47,826 bases of DNA from Anaerolineae bacterium (GCA_021463195.1 JAJTXZ010000032.1:1-47826), one strand, 5' to 3'. Positions 16,530 through 25,226 are shown, counted from the first letter of the stretch. Made by a program: numbers and translations. The notes: generated from the sequence alone by a model not told the origin.

Positions 16530-17921
16530 ATGAACAAGCAACTTGTGCGTTTCGGTTTATTAGCTTGCGCCGCGCTGTTCGGCGCGACGCTATTATTTAG
16601 CGGCGTGAGTTTTGCCGCGGGCGGAACCGGACCCGGCGACGCGTTTCTCATCAATGGCGCCACCATTACCGCGCCGCCCAATTCTCAAACGTGGTACAAA
16701 TTTCACGAGGCGGGCAACGCGCAACCGGTCAAAATAACGTTGGACGCGAACACGGTGCCCGGCATCGCTTTTCGCGTGTACACGCCCGACTCGATTGCGC
16801 GTTGGATTGCGCAATACGGACTGAATCCGGTCGGTGTCAGCAGCAAGTCACCGGGCAGCGATCAGGCATGGGTGGGACGTTTTGAATTTGAAGGCGCTTA
16901 TTACGTCGTTGTCGAAAACACGACGCCCTACTATGTCGCGTATCGGTTGAACGTCAGCGGCGATGGCGTCCAGACAGTCGTGACGCGCGCGCCAACGCCA
17001 ACGCCTTTGCCCAATCCGTTTGCGGCGGCGCCGCCGCTTGGCGCGCTGCGCGGCGGCGGAAAAATCGTGTTTCAAGAAGCGGCGGGCAGCAGCATTTATA
17101 CGGTGAACGCGGATGGCGCGAATTTGCGGCGCATCACGTACGGCATGGATCCCGCCTTTTCGCCCGACGGCAGCAAAATCGCGTTTGCGCGCGAAGGCGC
17201 GGTCGCGGGTCTATTTGTCATTAACGCGGATGGCACGAACGAGCGTATTGTGTATGGCAGCAATCAATTGCGCTCGCCGACCTGGATAGACAATAATCGG
17301 ATTGTCTTTTCAACAGTGACCGCTGAAAAAGAGAGCGCGCCAATTTGTTTTGGCGGACGTTGTTTTGGCGGCGGCACCTTTACCAAATGGTCGCTCAAAG
17401 AATACAATCTTGTGAATAAAGCGGTCAATGAGGTGATTACACCGCCGACGGGCGGCACAACGCCAAGTTACAATCCGGTCTTGAAAAATATCGCGTTTAT
17501 GAATCCCGAAAAGGGCTTGATGCTAACGACCTTGCAAGATGATGTTGTGCCACAGCTCATTAACGACGATATGTCCATCAATACACCCGTCATGTCGCCC
17601 GACGGCGCGCGGCTCACTTATATTGTGAGTCAACCACCCGCTTGGCAAACAGTCGTTTCAGTGTGGGATGGCACGAACCCGACGCTGTTGACCAAGAATG
17701 ATCCGTTATCGTTTCAACATCCCGATAATGTCGCGCCGACCTTTTCGCCGGATGGACAAGAAATTCTGTTTCTCTCGAATCGCAATGGCAAGTGGGAATT
17801 TTTCGCGATGAACGTTGACGGTTCGAATCTGCGCCAAGTGCTAAAAAATGTGACCAATCTTTTACGCATGGATTATAATTATGCGGCAGAGCGCATGGCG
17901 TCGTGGACAAGCGGCAATTAA
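16530..17921 (+). CDS. Secreted TolB-like beta-propeller protein
   Basis: The 463-residue protein has a Sec signal peptide (MNKQLVRFGLLACAALFGATLLFSG, cleavage likely after SFAA). Residues 32-150 form a beta-rich domain resembling bacterial pre-peptidase domains (QTWYKFHEAGNAQPVKITLD..., AYYVVVENTTPYYVAYRLNVSG). A proline-threonine linker (APTPTPLPNP) leads to a PD40/TolB-type propeller with the classic strands IYTVNADGANLRRIT, PAFSPDGSKIAFAREG, GLFVINADGTNERIV and PTFSPDGQEILFLSNRNGKWEFFAMNVDGSNLRQV. Such proteins are frequent in Chloroflexota and probably bind ligands or wall components outside the cell; no catalytic residues are evident. AAAGGA lies 13 bp before ATG 16530, and a strong terminator follows at 18016. 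Confidence 0.8.
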   Translation: MNKQLVRFGLLACAALFGATLLFSGVSFAAGGTGPGDAFLINGATITAPPNSQTWYKFHEAGNAQPVKITLDANTVPGIAFRVYTPDSIARWIAQYGLNPVGVSSKSPGSDQAWVGRFEFEGAYYVVVENTTPYYVAYRLNVSGDGVQTVVTRAPTPTPLPNPFAAAPPLGALRGGGKIVFQEAAGSSIYTVNADGANLRRITYGMDPAFSPDGSKIAFAREGAVAGLFVINADGTNERIVYGSNQLRSPTWIDNNRIVFSTVTAEKESAPICFGGRCFGGGTFTKWSLKEYNLVNKAVNEVITPPTGGTTPSYNPVLKNIAFMNPEKGLMLTTLQDDVVPQLINDDMSINTPVMSPDGARLTYIVSQPPAWQTVVSVWDGTNPTLLTKNDPLSFQHPDNVAPTFSPDGQEILFLSNRNGKWEFFAMNVDGSNLRQVLKNVTNLLRMDYNYAAERMASWTSGN

Positions 17922-18015
17922 CTGTCGCGCTATTTGCGCGACGAACTATTGAGTTGAATGAACGCAATGCGGCAAGCTATATGCGATGAGTTTGCCGCCA
18001 TAACGCAAATAGCTT

Positions 18016-18050
18016 GCGCGCCGCGAGAAAAACTCGCGGCGCGCTTTTTT
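18016..18050 (+). terminator. Strong intrinsic terminator after the TolB-like gene
   Basis: GCGCGCCGCGAG (18016-18027) and CTCGCGGCGCGC (18033-18044) form a perfect 12-bp stem with an AAAAA loop, followed by six T residues. Confidence 0.85.
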
Positions 18051-18318
18051 ATTTCGCGCGTTTGGCTTTTTGTGAAAAAGGAACGGGGAAAAAGCTGTAC
18101 GGTACTCTATTTCTTTATTTATATCTTTAGTAGTCGTAGTAGGGGCTGGGGACAAGTGGAGGAATTTAGGCGGTCGCGCGCGCGCGGCGTTATTTACGCG
18201 ACGCGTCGCGTAGAACATTCGTGCAGGAGCGAACTATGGGCGCGCGCGCATTTTTTGGTTTGCCGCGGACGCGACAACCTGTTTACGCGTTCCGTATAGA
18301 TTCGCGCATTTGAGCGAG

Positions 18319-18537
18319 TTATCCCCGCGCGTCTGTGGTACACGCAAAGCTGTGGACGCGACAAGCGCGAACAAGACGGAATAACAAAATTCGCTAAAAA
18401 TAACTATATTTTCAACACACAAGAATTTGTGGCATTCGCCGATTCGACATCCCATATATCGTGCCACGATATAGCGGATGATGGAGGTTATCCCCATATT
18501 TGCCTATTTATCCACAGATATAGGGGGGTTTTCCACA
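18319..18537. other. Cluster of DnaA-box-like sites in a gene-free region
   Basis: The 711-bp gap between the TolB-like gene and hsdR contains a perfect DnaA box TTATCCACA (18508-18516). It also holds one-mismatch copies TTATCCCCA (18488-18496) and TTTTCCACA (18529-18537), and weaker sites TTATCCCCG (18319), TGTGGTACA (18334) and TGTGGACGC (18351). Between them lie an AT-rich stretch (18387-18430) and a 17-bp palindrome ATATCGTGCCACGATAT (18456-18472). No replication gene is adjacent in the window. It could be a replication origin, a DnaA titration site or chance. Confidence 0.4.
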
Positions 18538-18564
18538 GACAGGTTGTCATAATATTTGTTGAGG

Positions 18565-18635
18565 GTAGGAGCAAAGCATTGACAGGCACATCCGCGTATC
18601 GAACCGCAGCCGCAAATATCAATGCTTTGCCCTTA
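18565..18635. repeat. 72-bp palindromic element, copy A
   Basis: The left arm GTAGGAGCAAAGCATTGACA and right arm TCAATGCTTTGCCCTTA are inverted repeats around a divergent centre. The right end supplies the TAA stop of hsdR (18633-18635). One of five related copies within 6.7 kb. Confidence 0.8.
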
Positions 18636-21600
18636 TGTTTTTGTTTTGCGATAGCGTTCAAACAACCAATCAAATAATTGTTTGGCGAATTCAGGGTCGT
18701 CGGTGACCTGTTTGTAAAATTTGAAATCGGAATCAATGATTTCTTGCAGATGGTCGGTGGCAACGTGGTCAAAGGTGAGGCGCGCATTGTCGGGGGTGTT
18801 GATTTGGACGCTGGCGTTGAGCGCGGGGTCGGCGGCGAGTTTCGTTTCCAAATCTTGAATCGAGCGCAGCGCCTGCGCGCCGAGCTGCGCGCCGAAACGG
18901 TCATTCAGTTCCTTGATAATTTGCGACAGCGGTTCGATTTCTTCGGGATTGGAAACGGCGACGCCTTTTGGCGCGGCGGGGTCGAGTTCGGTGACGCCGC
19001 GCGCGAGTTTGATTTTGCCGCTCGAGGTTTGTTGCACGCGGTACGATTCCATGTCAATGTTTTTTTGAATTTCAACCGGCAGTTGTTCGCGTTTGATGGG
19101 CAGCTTGCGTAACAACAATCGTCCGAACACATACAAGCGTTCGAGGTCGGCGTCAACGAACGTGATGACTTGGGAGAGGAACGCATAGAGCCGCACGTAA
19201 TCTTGCAAGGTGCTGCGAAAGCCGACGCGTTCGTCATCGCTTGCTTGCGTGTAACGCGCGACGGTGGGCGCGAGCGCGGCGTGCAATTTGTCTTGCGTCG
19301 CTTTGGGGTCAAAAAAAATGTTGGCGAATTGATTTACGTCCGCGCTCGTGAAAAAACGATAATCGGCGAGGCGCGTTTCCAAATCGTACAACAAATTCGG
19401 GTCAGTCGCTTCTTTGAGCAGCAAGCGGTCATAGTACGGCTCGAACCCTTTTTGAATGTCGTCGGGTTCATTCGCAAAATCCAAAACGAGCGTGCCGTCT
19501 TTAGCGGGATGCACGCGATTGAGACGCGATAAAGTTTGAACGGCGTGCAAGCCGCGCAATACTTTATCAACGTACATGGCATATAGCAGCGGTTGGTCAA
19601 AGCCCGTTTGAAATTTTTCCGCGACGATGAGCAGTCGAAATTCGTCTTGATTGAAAAATTGCGCGGTCTGTTTTTCGCCGATGCTTATGCCCGCCGCGCG
19701 CGTGTTCATTTCCGTTTCCGTGTACAACAAACCGTCGTCGGGATCCTTGACCGTTCCCGAAAACGCGACGAGCGCTTGAAAATCGCAGCCGCGTTCGCGC
19801 AAAATTTTATCCACCGCGAGTTTGTAGCGCACGGCGTGCAAGCGCGAACGCGTCACAATCATCGCTTTGGCTTGACCGCCAATGCGCGGCGCGACGTGTT
19901 CGACAAAATGTTCCACCATGATGGCGGCTTTTTGCGCGATGGTGGATTCGTGCAGTTCGACAAACGAACGCAGCAAATACGTCGCTTTGCGGCGGTCATA
20001 GCGCGGGTCGGCGGCGACGCGTTTCAGCAAACTCCAATACGCTTTGTAGGTCGTGTAATTTTCCAAGACATCGAGAATAAAATTTTCCTCAATCGCTTGG
20101 CGCATACTGTACAAACTGAACGGCGCGTATTCGCCGCCGAGTTGTTTCACGCCAAAGAGTTCGAGCGTTTGCGGTTTCGGCGTCGCGGTGAACGCGAAAT
20201 AACTCACGTTCGGCAGCGGTCCGCGCTTTTTGATTTCCGCAATCACGCGGTCCTCGTAATCGGGTTCCTCGCCCATTTCTTGCGCTTCGGCTTCCGCCAA
20301 TGTTTTGGGCGCCAGCACCGCTTGCACTTGGGCGTTCGCTTCGCCGCCTTGCGACGAGTGCGCTTCGTCAATGATGACGGCGAAACGATTGATGGAAAAC
20401 ATTTGCATCTCGCGCGCAATGACGGGAAATTTTTGCAGTGTGGTGACGATAATTTTTTTGCCCGCCGCGAGCGCGTCTTGTAATTGCCTCGAAGTTTGGT
20501 CAATGTTTTCGACGATGCCGAGCGTTTGCTCGAATTGGCGCACGGTGCGTTGCAGTTGACGGTCCAGCACGCGGCGGTCAGTGATGACGATGACGGAATC
20601 GAAGACGTTTTGATTGTCTGCGTTGTGCAAATGCGTGAGTTGATGCGCGAGCCACGCAATCGAATTGCTCTTGCCGCTGCCCGCGCTGTGCTGAATCAAA
20701 TAACGCTGTCCCGCGCCGCGCGTCCGCGCATCGGCGAGCAGACGGCGCACGGTGTCGAGTTGATGATAGCGCGGGAAAATGAGCGCGCGTTTGTTGGTTT
20801 TGTTGCCGTCGTCGTCCTCTGCTTGAATCTCTTGGACAAAATTTTGCGCGAGGTCGAGCAAACTGTCGCGCGCCCAAATTTGTTCGTACAAATACGCGGT
20901 GGCGAAACCGCGCCACGAAGGCGGATTGCCCGCGCCGTTTTGATTGCCTTGGTTGAACGGGAGAAAACGCGTGTGCGCGCCTTGCAAATGCGTCGTCATG
21001 TACGCCAAATCGGGGTCGAGCGCGAAATGCGCGAGGACGCGCCCGAACGCAAACAACGGTTCGCGCGGGTCGCGCGTCGTTTTGTATTGTTTAATCGCGT
21101 CTTGGACGGTTTGACCGGTGAGGGGATTTTTTAATTCGGCGGTGACGATGGGCAAGCCGTTGAGAAAGAGTACGAGGTCGAGCGAGTTTTCATTTTTGAC
21201 GCTGTATTTGAGTTGGCGAATTTCGGAAAAGAGATTGCCGAGATATAGTTTTTGCGATTGTTCGTTCAAACCGGACGAAGGGCGAAAATAGGCGAGCCGA
21301 AAGCGGCTGCCGTTCGCTTTTAACCCATTCCGCAACACATCGAGCGTGCCGCGCGCTTGAATCTGCTGCGCGAGCCGTTGAAATAATTTGTCGTGCGCGT
21401 CCTTGCCGTGCTGTTTTTTGAATTTGTCCCATTCTTGCGGCTGCGTGGCATAAATAAAATCCAACACGTCTTGGCGAATCAAACACAACTGTTTGTCGTA
21501 CTGTTCGGGTTCGCGTTTGTGATAGCCGCCGGGGATAAATTCATGCGCGGCGTTTGACGTTTCGCGCGTGACCTGCACCGCCGCGCGCCCCGCATCGGGT

Positions 21601-21662
21601 CCGCCGAGCAAGAGGGTCGCCTCGAGCGTGGCTTCAAAATTTTTTTCGGAAATGTCTATCAT
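18633..21662 (-). CDS. hsdR: Type I restriction enzyme, R (endonuclease/translocase) subunit
   Basis: HsdR cuts DNA after ATP-driven translocation in complex with HsdM and HsdS. The 1009-residue length fits the family. An N-terminal PD-(D/E)xK nuclease domain has Asp162 (LDLVLF) and Glu176-x-Lys178 (VTAELKNP). The SF2 translocase has Walker A HSAGSGKSN (326-334), DEAH at 432-435 (IIDEAHSSQGG), motif III YFAFTATPKP and late motifs (VAEKFQTGFDQPLLYAMYVDK, QTLSRLNRVHPAKDG). The C-terminal helical domain that contacts the methylase is intact, ending FERYRKTKT. The stop lies in palindromic element A, and element B lies 19 bp upstream of the start. It is separated from hsdS by a RAYT transposase gene, and no close promoter was seen. 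Confidence 0.95.
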   Translation of the reverse strand: MIDISEKNFEATLEATLLLGGPDAGRAAVQVTRETSNAAHEFIPGGYHKREPEQYDKQLCLIRQDVLDFIYATQPQEWDKFKKQHGKDAHDKLFQRLAQQIQARGTLDVLRNGLKANGSRFRLAYFRPSSGLNEQSQKLYLGNLFSEIRQLKYSVKNENSLDLVLFLNGLPIVTAELKNPLTGQTVQDAIKQYKTTRDPREPLFAFGRVLAHFALDPDLAYMTTHLQGAHTRFLPFNQGNQNGAGNPPSWRGFATAYLYEQIWARDSLLDLAQNFVQEIQAEDDDGNKTNKRALIFPRYHQLDTVRRLLADARTRGAGQRYLIQHSAGSGKSNSIAWLAHQLTHLHNADNQNVFDSVIVITDRRVLDRQLQRTVRQFEQTLGIVENIDQTSRQLQDALAAGKKIIVTTLQKFPVIAREMQMFSINRFAVIIDEAHSSQGGEANAQVQAVLAPKTLAEAEAQEMGEEPDYEDRVIAEIKKRGPLPNVSYFAFTATPKPQTLELFGVKQLGGEYAPFSLYSMRQAIEENFILDVLENYTTYKAYWSLLKRVAADPRYDRRKATYLLRSFVELHESTIAQKAAIMVEHFVEHVAPRIGGQAKAMIVTRSRLHAVRYKLAVDKILRERGCDFQALVAFSGTVKDPDDGLLYTETEMNTRAAGISIGEKQTAQFFNQDEFRLLIVAEKFQTGFDQPLLYAMYVDKVLRGLHAVQTLSRLNRVHPAKDGTLVLDFANEPDDIQKGFEPYYDRLLLKEATDPNLLYDLETRLADYRFFTSADVNQFANIFFDPKATQDKLHAALAPTVARYTQASDDERVGFRSTLQDYVRLYAFLSQVITFVDADLERLYVFGRLLLRKLPIKREQLPVEIQKNIDMESYRVQQTSSGKIKLARGVTELDPAAPKGVAVSNPEEIEPLSQIIKELNDRFGAQLGAQALRSIQDLETKLAADPALNASVQINTPDNARLTFDHVATDHLQEIIDSDFKFYKQVTDDPEFAKQLFDWLFERYRKTKT

Positions 21663-21681
21663 GGTGATACGTTGGGCATCC

Positions 21682-21753
21682 GTAGGGGCAAAGCATTGAC
21701 ATTCGCGGATGCGACTCGATGCGCGTACGTTCCTGTCAATGCTTTGCCCCTAC
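21682..21753. repeat. 72-bp palindromic element, copy B
   Basis: Perfect 20-bp terminal inverted repeats GTAGGGGCAAAGCATTGACA (21682-21701) and its complement (21734-21753) enclose a 32-bp centre. It lies between hsdR and the RAYT transposase gene. Confidence 0.9.
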
Positions 21754-21779
21754 GCGCGTATCGCGCGATACGCGCGCCA

Positions 21780-22379
21780 TTATACGTGATAATTTTCATC
21801 GGTTTGCCAATTCATTGGATTATTTTCAATGTATACGCGAATGCGTTCCAACGCGGCATCGTTACGAATGATGTGTTCGTAATAATTGCGCTGCCAAATC
21901 GGACGGTCCGCGTGCGTGGGAATTTTGTGAATGTGCCGCGCGGTGATGGATTTGAAATTTTGGACAATCGCGTTCAATGAACGCGGTTGTGTGCCATGCG
22001 GCGTATTTTGTAGGGGCAAAGCATTGGCATTGGCATCCGCGTCGGATAAACCAGCCGCGTCTGCCAATGCTTTGCCCCTACGCGCGTCGTCGGCGATACG
22101 CGCGGGGTTGTGGACAATGACGACAATGCCGTGAATATGATTCGGCATGATGACAAACGCATCCAATTCGATGTTCCGAAAATGCGTGGCTAATTGTGTC
22201 CAACAGGTTATCACAATTTCGCCGATTTGGTTGGTTTGCATTTCGCCGTTGGCGATGTCGCCGAAAAGACATTCGCGTTGGTGCGCGCACAAGGTGATGA
22301 AATACGCGCCTTGTTGGGTGTAATCGTATCCTTTGAGCCGAATCGAACGGCGATGATGTTTTTGCGGGTCATATTTCAT
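21780..22379 (-). CDS. REP-associated tyrosine transposase (RAYT, Y1 family) with in-frame insertion
   Basis: The 199-residue protein is a TnpA-REP-type HUH transposase. It has GYDYTQQGAYFITLCAHQRECLFG near the N-terminus, the HUH motif in FVIMPNHIHGIVVIV, and the catalytic tyrosine region PIWQRNYYEHIIRN near the C-terminus. Single-copy RAYTs act on short palindromic repeats. After the HUH motif, 24 residues (RRGKALADAAGLSDADANANALPL) are encoded by palindromic element C, inserted without breaking the frame. The open frame upstream to 22472 is element D translated in the same way, so the true start is ATG 22379 (MKYDPQKHHRRS). Whether the interrupted enzyme is still active is unclear, because the insert lies between the HUH and tyrosine motifs. 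Confidence 0.85.
   Translation of the reverse strand: MKYDPQKHHRRSIRLKGYDYTQQGAYFITLCAHQRECLFGDIANGEMQTNQIGEIVITCWTQLATHFRNIELDAFVIMPNHIHGIVVIVHNPARIADDARRGKALADAAGLSDADANANALPLQNTPHGTQPRSLNAIVQNFKSITARHIHKIPTHADRPIWQRNYYEHIIRNDAALERIRVYIENNPMNWQTDENYHV
22010..22081. repeat. 72-bp palindromic element, copy C, inside the RAYT gene
   Basis: Terminal repeats GTAGGGGCAAAGCATTGGCA (22010-22029) and its exact complement (22062-22081) flank a centre with GTCGGATAAACC. The length of exactly 72 bp preserves the reading frame of the transposase and adds 24 codons. Confidence 0.92.
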
Positions 22380-22390
22380 GATTGTTATAT

Positions 22391-22462
22391 GTAGGGGCAA
22401 AGCATTGGCATTCGCGTTCGCGTCGGATAAACCATTCGCGTCTGCCAATGCTTTGCCCCTAC
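22391..22462. repeat. 72-bp palindromic element, copy D
   Basis: It has the same 20-bp arms as copy C (22391-22410 and 22443-22462) and a nearly identical centre. It sits between the RAYT start codon and the hsdS stop codon. Confidence 0.92.
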
Positions 22463-22468
22463 GGACGA

Positions 22469-23743
22469 TCAACCATCCCGCACATCCACCTTACCTGTCA
22501 CCGCCGCCGCAATCAACGCGCCGCGATATTCGCGCAATCGTTCAATGGCGTCTTGGATTTTTGCGACAAGCGCGTCGTATTTTGATGTTTCACGCTCGAT
22601 GTGATTTGTAATTTCCATCTGCTCTTTCAAGGGTGGTAATGTTACCAGAATTTCTTTGAGATGATACGCTTTAATTCCAATGGCGGTCGAACCTGTTGCG
22701 CGGCTCCATAATTCACCTTGTCCTGCAAGCGATGTCAAAAAGTACTGAAGAAAATCATTCGTTATTTGAGATTTGTCCGCTTTTAACAAAATGATTCGTT
22801 GGGCAAGCGCAATTCTTGTGTCTGTAATTTGGGCGGTTTCCCCCAACGGAGCTTCAGTTGTCACAAGTACATCGCCAAGTTCTGGCAATCCGCGAATCAT
22901 CCAATCATCATAATCTTGCTCGCGAAGATATTCTTGTGATAATTCAAAATCAATTCGTCCATTCTTGACATTTCTTGCTGTAACCAATGGTATTCCAGCA
23001 GAAACCTTTTCAGGAGTTGCGCCACGATAATCAACGAATTTATTGATTACACGACGGAGTGGACAAAGCCCCCACCCCTCCGGCACCTCCCCCACCCATT
23101 CCACGCCCGAATCTTTCATCGGCGCGTTGGCGTCCAACCCTTTGGTCACGGCGCGGCTGATGAGCGCGGTGCGTTTTTCTTGCAAGCGTTCGATGAGTTG
23201 TTCTTTTTTGGCGATGAGTGCGTCGAGGCGCGCGGTCTCACGGTCGAGGAACGCGGCGATGGCGTGTTGTTCGGGGAGAAGGGGCACGGGAATGAAATTG
23301 CCATAAGCGACATCGCGACTCAATCCGGGTATCGCACTATCTTGAGACGCTTGGTCAAGATTAAGCAAACGTAAAACATGAGCAAGCCATTTTAAATCCG
23401 CAGAGGTGTTGCGCGAATCTATAAAATATGTTGTATCAATCGCAAAGACAGGAACTTCTGAAAAATTTATCTTGCCAAACGAACCTTTGCGCCCAATCAC
23501 AATGACAGGAGCAAACGTATTTGCCACGCTATGAACATCAACTTGTCCATTTGAACCATATACAGGAACATTGCCTCGTTCACGTTCCTCTGCCGCAAGC
23601 GAATCGCCATAAATGAAACGCGCGACACTTTTTAACCGCCTCACCTCCCAATGCGCGGGGATGTCGCCGAGCCAGGGGACGTTGGAGGGTTTGTAGGCGG
23701 GGTAGGGTTGCCAACGTCGGGTGTTTTGAATCATGGAATTCAT
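22469..23743 (-). CDS. hsdS: Type I restriction enzyme, S (specificity) subunit
   Basis: HsdS supplies DNA sequence recognition for the methylase and nuclease. The 424-residue protein has two target recognition domains, each followed by a conserved helical spacer: LPEQHAIAAFLDRETARLDALIAKKEQLIERLQEKRTALI after the first (its motif split here only for citation) and LKEQMEITNHIERETSKYDALVAKI after the second. The start of the first domain (YPAYKPSNVPWLGDIPAHWEVRRLK) and of the second (GVEWVGEVPEGWGL) are typical. The frame is open from a TTG at 23764; ATG 23743 or ATG 23734 is more likely. It is followed by palindromic element D 6 bp after the stop. The partner hsdM lies 1.5 kb away beyond an opposite-strand gene pair, so hsdS has its own promoter in 23744-23992. 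Confidence 0.94.
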   Translation of the reverse strand: MNSMIQNTRRWQPYPAYKPSNVPWLGDIPAHWEVRRLKSVARFIYGDSLAAEERERGNVPVYGSNGQVDVHSVANTFAPVIVIGRKGSFGKINFSEVPVFAIDTTYFIDSRNTSADLKWLAHVLRLLNLDQASQDSAIPGLSRDVAYGNFIPVPLLPEQHAIAAFLDRETARLDALIAKKEQLIERLQEKRTALISRAVTKGLDANAPMKDSGVEWVGEVPEGWGLCPLRRVINKFVDYRGATPEKVSAGIPLVTARNVKNGRIDFELSQEYLREQDYDDWMIRGLPELGDVLVTTEAPLGETAQITDTRIALAQRIILLKADKSQITNDFLQYFLTSLAGQGELWSRATGSTAIGIKAYHLKEILVTLPPLKEQMEITNHIERETSKYDALVAKIQDAIERLREYRGALIAAAVTGKVDVRDG

Positions 23744-23891
23744 GGGTAAAAATTGAGAATTCAAAAATAGCTCTTGACTTGGAACGGATGTTCTGTCATA
23801 ATTGCGTCAAATCGAACGCGCGTTCTGATGGAATGTTTTGTCCCCGCGCGCCGCTCCGCGCTACTATTTTCCTCGGTTGTTTCAATTCGCG

Positions 23892-23920
23892 TTGACACCC
23901 GCGCGCGCCGCTTGTATAAT
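23892..23920 (+). promoter_or_regulatory. Perfect consensus sigma70 promoter
   Basis: TTGACA (23892-23897), a 17-bp spacer and TATAAT (23915-23920) match the sigma70 consensus at every position. It drives the opposite-strand pair beginning at 23993 and is the strongest promoter seen in the window. Confidence 0.85.
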
Positions 23921-23992
23921 CCGAAAGAAGGTCGCAAAGCGTCACGCTTGGCGCAAATCGGGCAGAGGGCGTGACAACTTGCGAGGTGCGAA

Positions 23993-24736
23993 ATGGATAA
24001 CGATACGCTAACCCTTGCGCTCAATGGCGAGGTCCCCTTGCAAGAGTTTGCCCAGGCGCTGAACTATTTCAACGCGCTGGTGCAAGGCCTCTCCAATGAA
24101 ATTGCCCATGACGCCGCGATTGAATGGGTCATTGACACGCTCGAGGCGGGCAGCGCCATTACGACGGTGAAAGGCGAGACGGAACAGATGGAACGGCTCG
24201 CGGCGGTTATCACTGGGTACGCGACGGTGGGCAAAGCCCTGCACACGCATCAACCCATTCCCTATTCTGACAAAGTTCGCATCCCCGCGCAAAACCTCAC
24301 CAAACTGCTCAACGGTCATATCACCTCGCTGCGCTTCGAGACGTCGTACGATGATTATATCGTCGAAAGTCGCGCGGAAGGCAAGTCCGCGCTCAAACCC
24401 ACGTATGCGTATGGACGTTTGAAAGGAATTGTGCAAACGCTCTCGGCGCGGCGCGGCATTCGCTTTACGCTCTATGACGTTCTCTCGGACCGCCCCATTG
24501 CGGGCTATTTGAAAGAGAGCCAAGAAGAGCTCATTCGTCCGTACTGGGGCAAAAAAGTGTACGTCTCGGGCAAAATCGGACGTGACCCCAAAACGGGCAG
24601 AGCGTTTGCGATTCGCGAAATCTCTGACATTCAAGCGGTCGAAAGCAAACCCGGCGGATTTCGTCGCGCCAGAGGCATTCTCGATTTAGCGGGCGAAACT
24701 TCGGAAAGCATCACGGCGGCGCTTCGCAATGGCTAA
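23993..24736 (+). CDS. Conserved-looking protein of unknown function in the hsd island
   Basis: I do not recognise this 247-residue protein. It starts MDNDTLTLALNGEVPLQEFAQAL; the N-terminal 80 residues look alpha/beta (ALNYFNALVQGLSNEIAHDAAIEWVIDTLEAG), and the C-terminal part has beta-rich motifs (RGIRFTLYDVLSDRPIAGYL, WGKKVYVSGKIGRDPKTGRAFAIREISDI) suggestive of a small barrel. There is no signal peptide or membrane segment. It has a perfect sigma70 promoter 72 bp upstream and a GAGGTG ribosome site. Its stop overlaps by 8 bp the ATG of a PIN-domain gene, so the two form a unit. It is larger than a standard VapB antitoxin and lacks an obvious DNA-binding N-terminus. The pair lies inside the type I restriction locus, opposite in strand to hsdS and hsdM. 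Confidence 0.7.
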   Translation: MDNDTLTLALNGEVPLQEFAQALNYFNALVQGLSNEIAHDAAIEWVIDTLEAGSAITTVKGETEQMERLAAVITGYATVGKALHTHQPIPYSDKVRIPAQNLTKLLNGHITSLRFETSYDDYIVESRAEGKSALKPTYAYGRLKGIVQTLSARRGIRFTLYDVLSDRPIAGYLKESQEELIRPYWGKKVYVSGKIGRDPKTGRAFAIREISDIQAVESKPGGFRRARGILDLAGETSESITAALRNG

Positions 24737-25226
24737 ATCACCGCGCCTTTTTTAGTGGGACAGCTGCGTGTTCATTGCCTACATGACAAAAGAAGCGACG
24801 CGTATTTCGACGCTCGAATCCATTGTGGACGATATTGAAAACAGCGACGGCAAGAAAAAAATCGTCACATCGGAAATGTCTCAAGTCGAGGTCGCTTACA
24901 CGGCGTATGAAAAAACGACGCGTCAATTAGACGCGGCTTACGAGCAGATGCTGGACGATTTTTGGGCAGACGATTCCGTTGTCGAACTCGTCGAATTTCA
25001 CGAACAAATCGCCAAAGATGCGCGGATGCTTATTCGCGAGTCTATTCGCATGGGCATCAAAATTGTAAAACCATTGGATGCGATTCATCTTGCGACTGCA
25101 AAATGGATTGACGCCTCCGAGTTTCACACATACAACCTCCACCATTTTCAGCCCCTTCAAAATTTGGTCAAGTGTAAAATCTGCGAACCGTATATCGCGC
25201 AACCGCGTTTGATTGCGCCCGAGTAA
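24729..25226 (+). pseudogene. PIN-domain protein gene with in-frame amber codon
   Basis: The frame from ATG 24729 reads MAKSPRLF, then TAG (24753-24755), then WDSCVFIAYMTKEATR and continues to 25226. LWDSCVFIAYL-type sequence is the first strand of a PIN nuclease, with the first catalytic Asp in WDS. A single TTG-to-TAG change would explain the stop. The rest is a normal PIN domain: VTSEMSQVEVAY (second acidic residue), LDAIHLATAKW (third) and a C-terminal FHTYNLHHFQPL. Restarting at GTG 24768 would delete the first strand and its aspartate. The gene is therefore probably inactivated, unless the base is an error or the codon is read through. The start overlaps the preceding gene by 8 bp and the TAA stop lies in palindromic element E. 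Confidence 0.75.

Noticed and set aside
18110-18300. Possible small gene between the TolB-like gene terminator and the DnaA-box cluster
   Set aside because: Frames are short, lack ribosome sites and show no protein-like pattern.
24753-24755. TAG as a pyrrolysine or recoded codon in the PIN gene
   Set aside because: The expected residue is an ordinary leucine, and other genes in the window use TAG as a normal stop.
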